This document shows positions 27,880 to 35,166 of a DNA stretch of 35,166 nt, in pieces (positions within the stretch are counted from its first letter, which is position 1; each line of letters starts with the position of its first letter). The position numbers were made by a program, and so were the translations under genes. Below the pieces are notes generated by a model. The model searched no databases. It was given only the letters and a program-made list of their open reading frames with translations, and was not told the origin of the DNA. The DNA is from Acrocarpospora macrocephala (GTDB lineage: Bacteria > Actinomycetota > Actinomycetes > Streptosporangiales > Streptosporangiaceae): assembly GCF_009687865.1 (NCBI RefSeq), contig NZ_BLAE01000014.1, forward strand, positions 1 through 35,166, written 5' to 3'.

Positions 27880-28671
27880 ATGGTGGAGAGCAGGAACCCG
27901 ATATTTAGTCGGCGGGGGAGCGTCGGCCAGCAGGGCTGGTCGGGACCCGCGCCGAGTCCTCAGCAGCTGAACGAGATGTACAACGCGCCGTCGTACGCGC
28001 CGCCGACGATTTCGCGGACCATGACGATGGACGACGTCGTCATGAAGGGCTTCATCGTCCTTGGGGTGATCCTCGCTACGGCCGGTACTTCCTGGTACCT
28101 GGGCTGGGGGATCGGGATCGGGGTCGGGGCCGCGCTGGTGGCCCTCGTGCTCGGATTGATCGTTTCCTTCACCCAGCGGCCGAATCCGGCGCTGGTGCTG
28201 GGTTACGCGGCCTTCGAGGGCGTGTTCCTCGGGGTGATCAGTAACTTCTTCGAGGCCCGCTACCCCGGGATCGTGTTGCAGGCCGTGATCGGCACGATGA
28301 TGGCCTTCCTCGGCACGCTCGCGGTCTACTCGCTGAAGATCTTCCGGCCGACGCCGAAGTTCACCAAGTTCGTGATCGGCGCGGCGATCGCCGCGGTCGG
28401 TCTGATCCTGGTGAATCTCATCGCGAGTTTCTTCGTGGACGGCGGGCTCGGGCTGCGGTCCGGCGGGCCGCTGGCGATCGCGTTCAGCGTCGGCATGATC
28501 CTGCTGGGCTGCTTCTTCCTGCTCCTCGACTTCGACCAGATCAACGAGGGCGTGCGGGCCGGGGTGCCGGAGAAGTTCTCCTGGCTGATGGCCTTCGGCC
28601 TGGCGCTCAGCCTGGTCTGGATCTACCTGGAGGTCCTGCGGCTGCTGAGCTACTTCAGCGGCGACGACTGA
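27880..28671 (+). CDS. Bax inhibitor-1/YccA family membrane protein
   Basis: This 263-residue polytopic membrane protein has a polar N-terminus of about 45 residues (VESRNPIFSRRG) followed by about seven membrane helices and the C-terminal FDQINEGVRAGVPEKFSWLMAFGLALSLVWIYLEVLRLLS, which includes the acidic residues linked to calcium/proton passage in the family. Its role in actinobacteria is not known. ATG 27880 overlaps the GGAGG region closely; GTG 27883, one codon later, is better spaced and equally likely. A terminator follows the stop. Confidence 0.92.
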   Translation: MVESRNPIFSRRGSVGQQGWSGPAPSPQQLNEMYNAPSYAPPTISRTMTMDDVVMKGFIVLGVILATAGTSWYLGWGIGIGVGAALVALVLGLIVSFTQRPNPALVLGYAAFEGVFLGVISNFFEARYPGIVLQAVIGTMMAFLGTLAVYSLKIFRPTPKFTKFVIGAAIAAVGLILVNLIASFFVDGGLGLRSGGPLAIAFSVGMILLGCFFLLLDFDQINEGVRAGVPEKFSWLMAFGLALSLVWIYLEVLRLLSYFSGDD

Positions 28672-28697
28672 TCGTCGCGGCGTAAGCCGTACCAGAA

Positions 28698-28736
28698 CAG
28701 GCGCCTTCCGGGAGTTCCGGGGGGCGTCTTGTTTTT
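28698..28736 (+). terminator. Intrinsic terminator after the Bax inhibitor-1 gene
   Basis: An AGGCGCC/GGGCGTCT outer stem with inner CCGG/CCGG pairing is followed by TTGTTTTT. It lies 27 bases after the stop and is the only classic U-tailed terminator in the window. Confidence 0.8.
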
Positions 28737-28864
28737 AGGTCAAGAGATACCCACGGCAACGAATGATCAACATCTCGTAACGAATGGATGTCTAATGGGG
28801 TCTTGTCAAGCCCCGATGAGTGAGGCAGTGTCAACCAAAAGGAGCCTTACCCGTGGAGGTGCCC

Positions 28865-29092
28865 ATGTCGTTGAACCACTCACCGGAGACACAGACAAAG
28901 CTGATCGCGCGCGTCCCATCCATTACCGGTCGCGAACTCCCAGAGTGGTTTCAAGCCATCGACAACGGCCCGGCTTTCCTGCGCTGCGACGAGCGCGCAA
29001 ACTGGCTCGCGGATGAGCACGGGCTGACCCACGGCTACGCTGCCGCCATCGTGCTGGAGCACGAGCGCCGGCGCCGCGGCCACTTCTTCTAG
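28865..29092 (+). CDS. DUF4287 domain small protein
   Basis: This 75-residue protein matches the small DUF4287 family: TGRELPEWFQAIDNG and then WLADEHGLTHGYAAAIVLEHERRRRG, the shape of the TGKTPxxF ... GLGHGHAMAIVH family pattern. The function is unknown; in other proteins the domain sits beside or is fused to DUF1801-type domains. ATG 28865 follows GGAGGTG; an earlier in-frame GTG at 28820 lacks such a site. It stands alone between a terminator and the PPOX gene. Confidence 0.82.
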   Translation: MSLNHSPETQTKLIARVPSITGRELPEWFQAIDNGPAFLRCDERANWLADEHGLTHGYAAAIVLEHERRRRGHFF

Positions 29093-29160
29093 AAACACCT
29101 GCTTCGCGCCCGTGCCGGTCACCGGTGCGGGCGCTTGATCGTTCCAGCATGATGGACGGC

Positions 29161-29571
29161 ATGGATGCAGCGAAAGCTCTCGAATTCGTCCGCGCCAACC
29201 ATCGTGCCGTCCTGATGACCTGGCACGCGGATGGCCGTCCGCAGATGTCGCCGGTGACGGTGGGCGCCGACGCCGAAGGTCGCGTGGTGATCAGCACCCG
29301 CGAGACCGCCGTCAAAACGCGAAATGTCCGGAAAAATCCGCAGGTGTTCCTGACGGTGATGAACGATGGGTTCTACGGCCCCTGGGTGCAGGTCGAGGGG
29401 ACCGCCGACGTCCTGTCGCTGCCGGATGCCATGGAACCCCTGGTCGCCTACTACCGGGACATCAGCGGCGAACACCCCGACTGGGACGACTACCGCGCCG
29501 CCATGGAGCAGGACCGGCGCGTCCTGATCCGGGTACGGATCACCAAAGCCGGTCCCGACTTCCAAGGCTGA
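29161..29571 (+). CDS. PPOX-class (split-barrel) F420- or FMN-dependent oxidoreductase
   Basis: This 136-residue protein of the pyridoxamine-phosphate-oxidase-like split barrel shows ALEFVRANHRAVLMTWHADGRPQMSPVTVG, VVISTRETAVKTRNVRKNPQVFLTVM and GPWVQVEGTADVLSLP. This order fits the actinobacterial PPOX class annotated as F420-dependent; the cofactor is inferred from family only. The start is unclear: ATG 29149, 29152 and 29161 are in frame and no good ribosome site is visible. 29161 gives the usual MD-KALEF beginning. It is convergent with the thiolase gene. Confidence 0.88.
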   Translation: MDAAKALEFVRANHRAVLMTWHADGRPQMSPVTVGADAEGRVVISTRETAVKTRNVRKNPQVFLTVMNDGFYGPWVQVEGTADVLSLPDAMEPLVAYYRDISGEHPDWDDYRAAMEQDRRVLIRVRITKAGPDFQG

Positions 29572-29612
29572 GCACGACAAGCTGAGCACCTCTGCGCAAC
29601 GAACCGCCGACT

Positions 29613-29720
29613 CGCCAGGCATTCTGGCGACGCCGGGGGAATGCCGACCGAGCAGGGCCGAATGAATGGCCAGCTTGCCAGGCATTCTGGCGCCGCCAGG
29701 GGAATGCGGACTGAGCTGGG
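29613..29720. repeat. Two copies of a hairpin-bearing repeat between convergent genes
   Basis: GCCAGGCATTCTGGCG begins copies at 29614 and 29677, each followed by a similar CGCC.GGGGAATGC.GAC.GAGC stretch. Each copy starts with a small stem, CGCCAG-N5-CTGGCG or nearly so. The position between the PPOX and thiolase 3' ends suits a two-way terminator. Confidence 0.6.
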
Positions 29721-30938
29721 TCAGCTGAGCCGCTCCAGGATCATGGCCATGCCCTGCCCGCCGCCCACGCACATGGTCTCCAGGCCGATCGCCTTGTCGT
29801 GGAACTGCAGGCTGTTGATCAGTGTCGAGGTGATGCGCGCCCCGGTCATCCCGAACGGATGCCCCACCGCGATCGCGCCGCCGTTCACGTTCAGCCGGTC
29901 CAGGTCGATCCCGAGCTCCTGGTAGGACGGGATGACCTGGGCCGCGAACGCCTCGTTGATCTCGACCAGGTCGACGTCCCCGATGGCCATCCCGGCCCGC
30001 GCCAGCGCCCGCCGGGAAGCCTCCACCGGCCCAAGCCCCATGATCTCCGGCGACAGACCGGTCACCCCGGTCGACACCACCCGGGCCAGCGGCGTGATGC
30101 CCAGCTCCGCGGCCTTGGTGTCGCTCATCACGACCACGGCCGCCGCGCCGTCGTTGAGCGGGCAGCAGTTGCCCGCGGTGACCGTGCCGTCCGGCCGGAA
30201 CACCGGCTTCAGCTGGGACACCGCCTCATACGTGGTGCCCGCCCGCGGCCCGTCGTCCTTGCTGATCACGGTCCCGTCGGGCAGCGTCGCCGGGGTGATG
30301 TCCCGCTCCCAGAAGCCGTTGGCCAGCGCCTTCTCGGCCAGATTCTGGGACCGTACCCCGAATTCGTCCTGCTCCTTGCGGGACACCGACCGGAGCGAGG
30401 CCACGTTCTCCGCGGTCTGCCCCATCGCGATGTAGACATCGGGCAGCAGCCCGTCCTCGCGCGGATCGTGCCACACCCCGGCCCCGCCCGCGGCGGCCGC
30501 GTCGGTACGGCCCTTCGCGTCCAGGAACACGCTGTTCATGGCGTCAGGCAGGTCGGCCGCCCCACTACCGTATCGGGACACGCACTCGACCCCGGCCGAC
30601 ACGAAGATGTCGCCCTCCCCGGCTTTGATCGCGTGGAATGCCATCCGCGTGGTCTGCAACGACGACGAGCAGTAGCGCTGGACGGTCGTCCCCGCCACCC
30701 CGTCCAGCCCGAGCCGCACCGCGACCACCCGGGCGATGTTGAATCCCTGCTCCCCGGCCGGCTGGCCGCAGCCGACCATGATGTCGTCGATCGTGGCAGG
30801 ATCCAGCTGCGGGACCTTCGCCAGCGCGGCGCTGATCATCTGTACGGTCAGGTCGTCCGGACGGATGTCCTTGAGCGACCCCTTGAAGGCGCGGCCGATC
30901 GGCGAGCGCGCGGTCGCGACGATGACTGCCTCGGGCAT
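29721..30938 (-). CDS. Acetyl-CoA acyltransferase (thiolase)
   Basis: This 405-residue thiolase condenses or cleaves acyl-CoA and acetyl-CoA. It has the nucleophile Cys90 in VQRYCSSSLQ, His360 in NVNGGAIAVGHPFGMTGAR and the second Cys390 in CVGGGQGMAMI, in the normal places, and the usual length. It could serve fatty acid degradation (FadA type) or acetoacetyl-CoA synthesis; no hydroxyacyl-CoA dehydrogenase adjoins it to decide. ATG 30938 follows AGGAGAG. A palindromic site upstream suggests control by a TetR-type repressor. Confidence 0.94.
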   Translation of the reverse strand: MPEAVIVATARSPIGRAFKGSLKDIRPDDLTVQMISAALAKVPQLDPATIDDIMVGCGQPAGEQGFNIARVVAVRLGLDGVAGTTVQRYCSSSLQTTRMAFHAIKAGEGDIFVSAGVECVSRYGSGAADLPDAMNSVFLDAKGRTDAAAAGGAGVWHDPREDGLLPDVYIAMGQTAENVASLRSVSRKEQDEFGVRSQNLAEKALANGFWERDITPATLPDGTVISKDDGPRAGTTYEAVSQLKPVFRPDGTVTAGNCCPLNDGAAAVVVMSDTKAAELGITPLARVVSTGVTGLSPEIMGLGPVEASRRALARAGMAIGDVDLVEINEAFAAQVIPSYQELGIDLDRLNVNGGAIAVGHPFGMTGARITSTLINSLQFHDKAIGLETMCVGGGQGMAMILERLS

Positions 30939-30980
30939 GTGGCTCTCCTGGGGTTGTACGGCTGGGGCTCCCTTCGGAGG

Positions 30981-30994
30981 TTACCGCGCAGTAA
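30981..30994. promoter_or_regulatory. Palindrome TTACCGCGCAGTAA upstream of the thiolase gene
   Basis: Fourteen bases, symmetric except for one mismatched pair, lie 43 bases upstream of the thiolase ATG. TTAC...GTAA palindromes of this size are typical of TetR-family operators for lipid catabolism. The binding regulator is not in the window. Confidence 0.45.
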
Positions 30995-31023
30995 AAATGA
31001 AGCCACACCCGGCCCAGAACTTT

Positions 31024-31039
31024 GTACGGTTACCCGTAC
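31024..31039 (-). terminator. Small hairpin across the lipoprotein stop codon
   Basis: GTACGG-TTAC-CCGTAC forms a six-bp stem with the TAA stop codon in its loop. It may weaken read-through from the lipoprotein gene towards the thiolase gene, but is short for a terminator. Confidence 0.35.
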
Positions 31040-32370
31040 ATCCCCGGAGCCGTCGCCGCCTCGTCCTTGATCGCGTGCAGTGCGCCCTTCTCGTCCCGCC
31101 ACAGCCGCCACCCGCCCTGGCTCCCGGTGAACCACGACGGCGGCGCGCCGGCCCCCGCCACCCGCTTGCCGGTCGCCAGATCGAACTCGCACAGCGCCGC
31201 GATCGAGTAGAAACCGGGCGTGACGTTCCCGGCCAGCTTCAGCGGCTGCGGATCGGTGACGCAGAACGACCACGCCTTGAGACCCTTCACCTCGGCCTTC
31301 TGGCCGCTCGCCAGGTCGTATGCCGCGCTCGGGGTGTTGTGCTGGAGGAAGCCCAGCTTGTCCATCCTCGGGGGAAACGCCAGCCACCATCCGGACCCGG
31401 GCACCTGGGTCGCGGTGATCTGCCCGAGCACCCGCCCGCTCTCCCCGTCCAGCCGGGCGAACCCGCCATACTGCCCCTGCTGGTCGACCGGCCGCACCAC
31501 CGGCGCGTACGCCGGATTGCCGCTCGGATACACCCGCACCACGGACGGCCGCATCCAGTCCACCATCCCGTCGGACAGCCGCACCGAGAACAGCCCGAAC
31601 GTGGACGTCTTCTTGCTCCGCTGGTTCGTATAAGGCGCGACATACCCCACCAGTTTGTCCCCGGTGGCCCCGAACGCCCACCCACCGGACAGATCGATGC
31701 CCTCGCCCAGTGCCTGCTCGATCGGCAGCTGCCACTGCGCCTTGCCGGTCTTCAGCTCGTACGCCTCCAGCACCGGATTGGCCGCCAGCCGCAGCACCAC
31801 GACCCGGTTCTGATCCGACCACTCGACCTCGGCGATCCCCGGCAGCCGCCACAGCATCTTGCCGGTCTGCGGATCCAGCACCACCATCCGCGCCCCCGCC
31901 AGCGCCGTGTGCTCCGACAGGCACAGGTAAGGCCCGCACCGCTGCGGCCCGAACGTCGAGTGGACCGGCCGGGCCCACTTCTGCTGCCCGGTCTTCGCGT
32001 CCCGCACCGACAGCGTCGCGTTCCATTTGCCCTGCTTGGTGGGATCGACGGCCGCCACCACGGCGTGACCCGCGCCGGTCTCCACGGTCGCGGGCGTCTG
32101 CACCCCCATCCCGGGCAGCCGCCCGGCCATCGTGGCCGGGTAGGCCCACAACTTCTTGCCGCTGGCCAGATCGAGCGCCACCGTCTCCAGCGTCCCGTCC
32201 GGACGCATCGAGGTGGTCGCCGCCACCCCCGCCCCGGTCGACACCCGGCTGACCACGTTCACCTGGGTGTTCTGCCAGGCCGGGAAGGTGGAGGCCGCAT
32301 CGCTGCCGGAGCACGCCACTAGTGCTCCGTTGGCCAGCAGGGCGAGCGCGAGAGCATTAGGCCGGATCAT
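31030..32370 (-). CDS. PQQ-type beta-propeller lipoprotein
   Basis: This 446-residue exported lipoprotein has the signal MIRPNALALALLANGALVAC (lipid-modified Cys20), followed by an outer domain of PQQ/pyrrolo-quinoline-like propeller blades such as ALDLASGKKLWAYPA, VRDAKTGQQKWARPV, VLDPQTGKMLWRLPG and AYELKTGKAQWQLPI. No catalytic PQQ-dehydrogenase residues are visible, so it is likely a binding or scaffold protein. ATG 32370 follows GGAGGAG. The frame is open upstream to 32616, but this overlaps the hydrolase gene. It lies 47 bases after the hydrolase gene on the same strand and is probably co-transcribed. Confidence 0.88.
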   Translation of the reverse strand: MIRPNALALALLANGALVACSGSDAASTFPAWQNTQVNVVSRVSTGAGVAATTSMRPDGTLETVALDLASGKKLWAYPATMAGRLPGMGVQTPATVETGAGHAVVAAVDPTKQGKWNATLSVRDAKTGQQKWARPVHSTFGPQRCGPYLCLSEHTALAGARMVVLDPQTGKMLWRLPGIAEVEWSDQNRVVVLRLAANPVLEAYELKTGKAQWQLPIEQALGEGIDLSGGWAFGATGDKLVGYVAPYTNQRSKKTSTFGLFSVRLSDGMVDWMRPSVVRVYPSGNPAYAPVVRPVDQQGQYGGFARLDGESGRVLGQITATQVPGSGWWLAFPPRMDKLGFLQHNTPSAAYDLASGQKAEVKGLKAWSFCVTDPQPLKLAGNVTPGFYSIAALCEFDLATGKRVAGAGAPPSWFTGSQGGWRLWRDEKGALHAIKDEAATAPGMYG

Positions 32371-32417
32371 TTCACTCCTCCAGGGGGTGACGGTCCGGAC
32401 GCGGAAGGTGACCGGTC

Positions 32418-33413
32418 CTAGGCGTTGCCGGGCATCGGCCCGTGCCTCCGGCGGAGCAGGGCCGCCCACCGTCCGTGGGGGCCGACCGCTCGGCCGGCGA
32501 CGCGGGTCGCCGTGACCTCGGTGCCGGGTTCCTCCACGGCCATCGCCGCCAGAAGGTATTGCGAGCCTTCGACGCGCTCGGGTTCCGGTTCTGGCCACAA
32601 CCCCAACGCGGCGCATACAGACGGTAGCACCGTGTAAGCGGCCTGTAGGTAGCCTCGGTCAGATGGATGGAATCGATCGGGTCCGAACATCTCTGCCGGG
32701 TATGTCATGAATTCCGGTCCGAGCAGGTCGGCGAAGGCCACCGTGCGCCCGCCCGCCTCGACCACGGCCACGGTCTGCGCGGCCGCGAGCTGCCGGCTCC
32801 ACCGCCGGGTCACCCACCGCAACGGCTGCGCGATCGGTCGCACTGTCCCCAGATCCGGACATGTCCCGACAACGACTTCGCATCCCTCCTCCCTGAGGCG
32901 CCGCACCGCCTTCTGCAGATGCCGTACGGCCTGAGCCGGCGGCGTCTGCGTGGTCACGTCGTTGGCCCCGATGAAGATCACCGCAATCTCCGGGTGAGCC
33001 TGGAGCGCCCGGTCCACCTGCACGGCCAGATCGGCGGAGGCGGCGCCGGACTGCCCCGCCACGGTCAGCCGGACCGGGCGTTCGGCCACCGCGGCCAGGC
33101 CGTTGGCGATGCTCACGCCCGGGGTGTGGGCCGGGGTGGTGGTGCCGAGGCCGACCGAGGTGGAGTCGCCCAGCATCGCCAGCCGGATAGGCTGGCCAGG
33201 GAAGTCGGCGCCGTACAGGCCGTCGGACGGCGGGCCGTCCAGGCCGTGGGGCTGGCCGACGATCCGGCGGGCCAGCAGGGCTTCGGCGAAGAGCAGGCCG
33301 TAGGCGGCGGCGCCCAGCGCGGTCAGGCCACCACCGCCGACCACGGCCGCGGTGGCGATGCGGCGCGCGGCTCTGACCGCTCCCGGAGTCCAGATCACAC
33401 CAGCCTCCCCCAT
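32418..33413 (-). CDS. SGNH/GDSL-type hydrolase with N-terminal membrane segment
   Basis: This 331-residue esterase-like protein has block I GDSTSVG (Ser84), block II Gly in VAGQSGAA, block III GAND (Asn151) and block V DRFH (Asp246, His249), so the catalytic set is complete. A hydrophobic segment at about 19-47 suggests membrane anchoring or export, with the hydrolase outside. The substrate is unknown. The start is either ATG 33413, with no ribosome site, or GTG 33398 just after GGGGGAGG. It is divergent from cystathionine beta-synthase, with a 113-base shared upstream region. Confidence 0.9.
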   Translation of the reverse strand: MGEAGVIWTPGAVRAARRIATAAVVGGGGLTALGAAAYGLLFAEALLARRIVGQPHGLDGPPSDGLYGADFPGQPIRLAMLGDSTSVGLGTTTPAHTPGVSIANGLAAVAERPVRLTVAGQSGAASADLAVQVDRALQAHPEIAVIFIGANDVTTQTPPAQAVRHLQKAVRRLREEGCEVVVGTCPDLGTVRPIAQPLRWVTRRWSRQLAAAQTVAVVEAGGRTVAFADLLGPEFMTYPAEMFGPDRFHPSDRGYLQAAYTVLPSVCAALGLWPEPEPERVEGSQYLLAAMAVEEPGTEVTATRVAGRAVGPHGRWAALLRRRHGPMPGNA

Positions 33414-33526
33414 ATACGGTGTGAGACAGAAACTAGCCGAGTCCTGGCCACCCCCTCGGGACCCCGGCTACCGGCAGGCTGACAAAGCTTCGGCAAAACG
33501 CTCCAGTACAAAAGGTGGTTCTCGCG

Positions 33527-34897
33527 GTGCGCGTACACGATTCGCTGATCGAGTTGATGGGCAACACCCCGCTCGTACGGCTGCGCAAGGTTGCGGCGGG
33601 CGCTCCCGCCCAGGTTCTGGCCAAGGTGGAGTATTTCAACCCCGGTGGCTCGGTGAAGGACCGCATCGCGGTGCGGATGGTCGAGGCGGCCGAGAAGAGC
33701 GGCGCGCTCGTTCCCGGCGGCACGATTGTCGAGCCTACCTCGGGGAACACCGGGGTCGGGCTGGCCATCGTGGCGCAGGAGCGAGGGTACAAGTGCCTGT
33801 TCGTCTGCCCGGACAAGGTGGCCCAGGACAAGATCGCGGTGCTCCGGGCGTACGGGGCGGAGGTCGTCGTGTGCCCGACCGCGGTGTCGCCCGATCATCC
33901 GGATTCGTACTATTCGGTGTCGGATCGGCTGGCGCGGGATGTGCCGAACGCGTGGAAGCCGGATCAGTACTCGAATCCGGAGAATCCGGCCAGTCACTAC
34001 TATTCGACCGGGCCTGAGCTGTGGGAGCAGACCGACGGGCGGATCACGCATTTCGTCGCGGGCATCGGGACCGGCGGGACGATCAGCGGGACCGGGCGGT
34101 TCCTCAAGGAGGTGTCCGGCGGGCGGGTCCAGGTGATCGGGGCCGATCCGGAAGGGTCGGTGTATTCCGGCGGAACCGGGCGGCCATACCTGGTGGAAGG
34201 GGTCGGGGAGGACATCTGGCCGGCCACCTACGACACCACGATCTGCGACGAGATCATCGCCGTCTCGGACAAGGACTCGTTCGGGATGACCCGGCGGCTG
34301 GCCCGCGAGGAAGCCCTGCTGGTGGGCGGTTCGTGCGGGATGGCCGTGGTCGCGGCGCTGCGCGTGGCCGAGCGGGCCGGACCCGACGACATCGTGGTGG
34401 TCCTGCTGCCGGACAGCGGCCGCGGCTACCTGTCCAAGATCTTCAACGACGAGTGGATGGCCGACTACGGCTTCCTGTCCACCGCCGACGACGAGGGCAT
34501 GGTCCGCGACGTACTCAGCCGCAAAACCGGCGTCCTCCCCGAATTCGTCCACGTCCACCCGCACGAATCGGTCGGTACGGCTATCGCGATCATGCGCGAG
34601 TACAGCGTCTCCCAACTCCCCGTCATGAAGGAGGAACCCCCGGTGATGGCCGCCGAAGTGGTCGGCTCCATCGTCGAACGCGACCTCTTGGACGGCCTCT
34701 ACCGCGGCAAAGTCCGCGCCGAGGACCCCCTGGGCGACCACATGTCCGCCCCCCTCCCCATGATCGGCTCCGGCGAACCAGTAGCCCGCGCAGTCGACGC
34801 CCTAGAAAAAGCCGACGCCGCCGTAGTCCTAGACGACGGCAAACCCATCGGCCTCCTCACCCGCCAGGACCTCCTAACCTTCCTCGCAACCCACTAG
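33527..34897 (+). CDS. cbs: Cystathionine beta-synthase
   Basis: This 456-residue PLP enzyme joins serine and homocysteine to cystathionine in reverse transsulfuration. The PLP lysine is Lys44 in NPGGSVKDRIAVRM; PTSGNTGVGLA and the phosphate loop GIGTGGTISG are present. Two C-terminal CBS domains (about 330-456) follow, the last ending DDGKPIGLLTRQDLLTFLATH, which separates it from plain cysteine synthase. No heme-binding N-terminal extension is seen. GTG 33527 is chosen because AAAAGG lies about ten bases upstream; an in-frame GTG at 33515 is too near. Cystathionine gamma-lyase is not in the window. Confidence 0.93.
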   Translation: MRVHDSLIELMGNTPLVRLRKVAAGAPAQVLAKVEYFNPGGSVKDRIAVRMVEAAEKSGALVPGGTIVEPTSGNTGVGLAIVAQERGYKCLFVCPDKVAQDKIAVLRAYGAEVVVCPTAVSPDHPDSYYSVSDRLARDVPNAWKPDQYSNPENPASHYYSTGPELWEQTDGRITHFVAGIGTGGTISGTGRFLKEVSGGRVQVIGADPEGSVYSGGTGRPYLVEGVGEDIWPATYDTTICDEIIAVSDKDSFGMTRRLAREEALLVGGSCGMAVVAALRVAERAGPDDIVVVLLPDSGRGYLSKIFNDEWMADYGFLSTADDEGMVRDVLSRKTGVLPEFVHVHPHESVGTAIAIMREYSVSQLPVMKEEPPVMAAEVVGSIVERDLLDGLYRGKVRAEDPLGDHMSAPLPMIGSGEPVARAVDALEKADAAVVLDDGKPIGLLTRQDLLTFLATH

Positions 34898-34944
34898 GAC
34901 ATAGCACTCTTGGCGCCGGGACGGCGAAAACCGTCACCGGCGGG

Positions 34945-35092
34945 GAGCGGGGGCGGAAGCCCTGGGAACGGCGGGAGGTAGGGCGGAAGCCCGGAAACGG
35001 CGGCAGGTGGGGCGGAAGCCCGGAAGCGTCGGGAGGTGGGGCGCTAGCCCCGGAAACGGCGGAGGGTGGGGCAGAAGCCCTGGAAGCAAATC
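34945..35092. repeat. Tandem repeat of 29-30 bp, five copies, after cbs
   Basis: Units start at 34945, 34975, 35004, 35033 and 35063. Each holds GGGCGGAAGCCC or a variant followed by GGAAACGGCGG. The GGGC...GCCC core makes each unit a small stem, so the array could fold into a row of hairpins. Reading frames across it are low-complexity Pro/Arg repeats without a start signal. The array fills most of the space between cbs and the window end. Confidence 0.85.
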
Positions 35093-35137
35093 GCCGTGGT
35101 TGTGATTCCGTTGGGGCAGCCACGGCGTCGGCGGGGT

Positions 35138-35166
35138 CGGGCGGAGCCCGAGGGAAATCAAAAGGG
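35138..35166. repeat. Inverted partial copy of the dispersed palindromic repeat at the window end
   Basis: Read on the minus strand, the final bases are CCCTTTTGATTTCC followed by CGGGCTCCGCC. This is the same order as at bases 8-36 and in both arms of 8662-8793. The copy is cut by the window end. Confidence 0.6.

Noticed and set aside
34945-35092. CRISPR array
   Set aside because: The units are contiguous without unique spacers, and no cas gene is in the window.

Overview
The window is high-GC DNA from an actinomycete. The evidence is the codon use, GTG starts, short TTGnnn/TAGGnT promoters, and the order mfd - SurA-like lipoprotein - mazG - eno - ftsB/divIC - DUF501 - ppx. A filamentous or soil order such as Streptosporangiales is plausible, given the SARP regulator, the GH11 xylanase with CBM2, and the TTA-containing accessory genes. 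That placement is inference. Both window ends lie inside copies of one dispersed palindromic repeat, so the window may be a complete assembly contig.

Layout. 1-3997: a CysC-type APS kinase with a decayed sulfurylase domain (minus), followed by a tandem repeat that echoes the gene's own 3' end; a SigE-family ECF sigma factor translationally coupled to a membrane-anchored propeller protein; and a methyltransferase (minus). 4186-13293: a housekeeping block, all plus strand (mfd, lipoprotein, mazG, eno, ftsB, DUF501, ppx). The 3' end of mfd is duplicated twice downstream of its stop. 13363-17703: an accessory block with a leaderless PadR regulator and HAAS membrane protein, a cytochrome P450, a family-5 uracil-DNA glycosylase and an O-methyltransferase. 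17834-19355: type II NADH dehydrogenase preceded by two textbook Rex operators. 19356-20176 is gene-free and repeat-bearing.

20142-20646 is the most unusual part. A tRNA with a UAA anticodon has a five-base variable loop, whereas leucine tRNAs normally have a long variable arm. Its promoter is placed so that transcription should start at the first base of the mature tRNA. Next to it lies the frameshifted C-terminus of a tyrosine recombinase, so the tRNA was probably an integration site. In-frame TTA codons, which this tRNA would read, were found by eye only in accessory or regulatory genes (sigma factor, HAAS protein, P450, O-methyltransferase, SARP). None was seen in the housekeeping genes.

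20647-29571: a secreted TolB-like propeller fused to RTX calcium-binding repeats, the GH11 xylanase, a VanX-type dipeptidase with a hairpin leader, a large SARP/NB-ARC/TPR regulator, a Bax-inhibitor-1 membrane protein, a DUF4287 protein and a PPOX flavoprotein. 29721-34897: thiolase, PQQ-propeller lipoprotein and SGNH hydrolase on the minus strand, divergent from cystathionine beta-synthase. The window ends with 29-30 bp tandem repeats and the dispersed palindrome.
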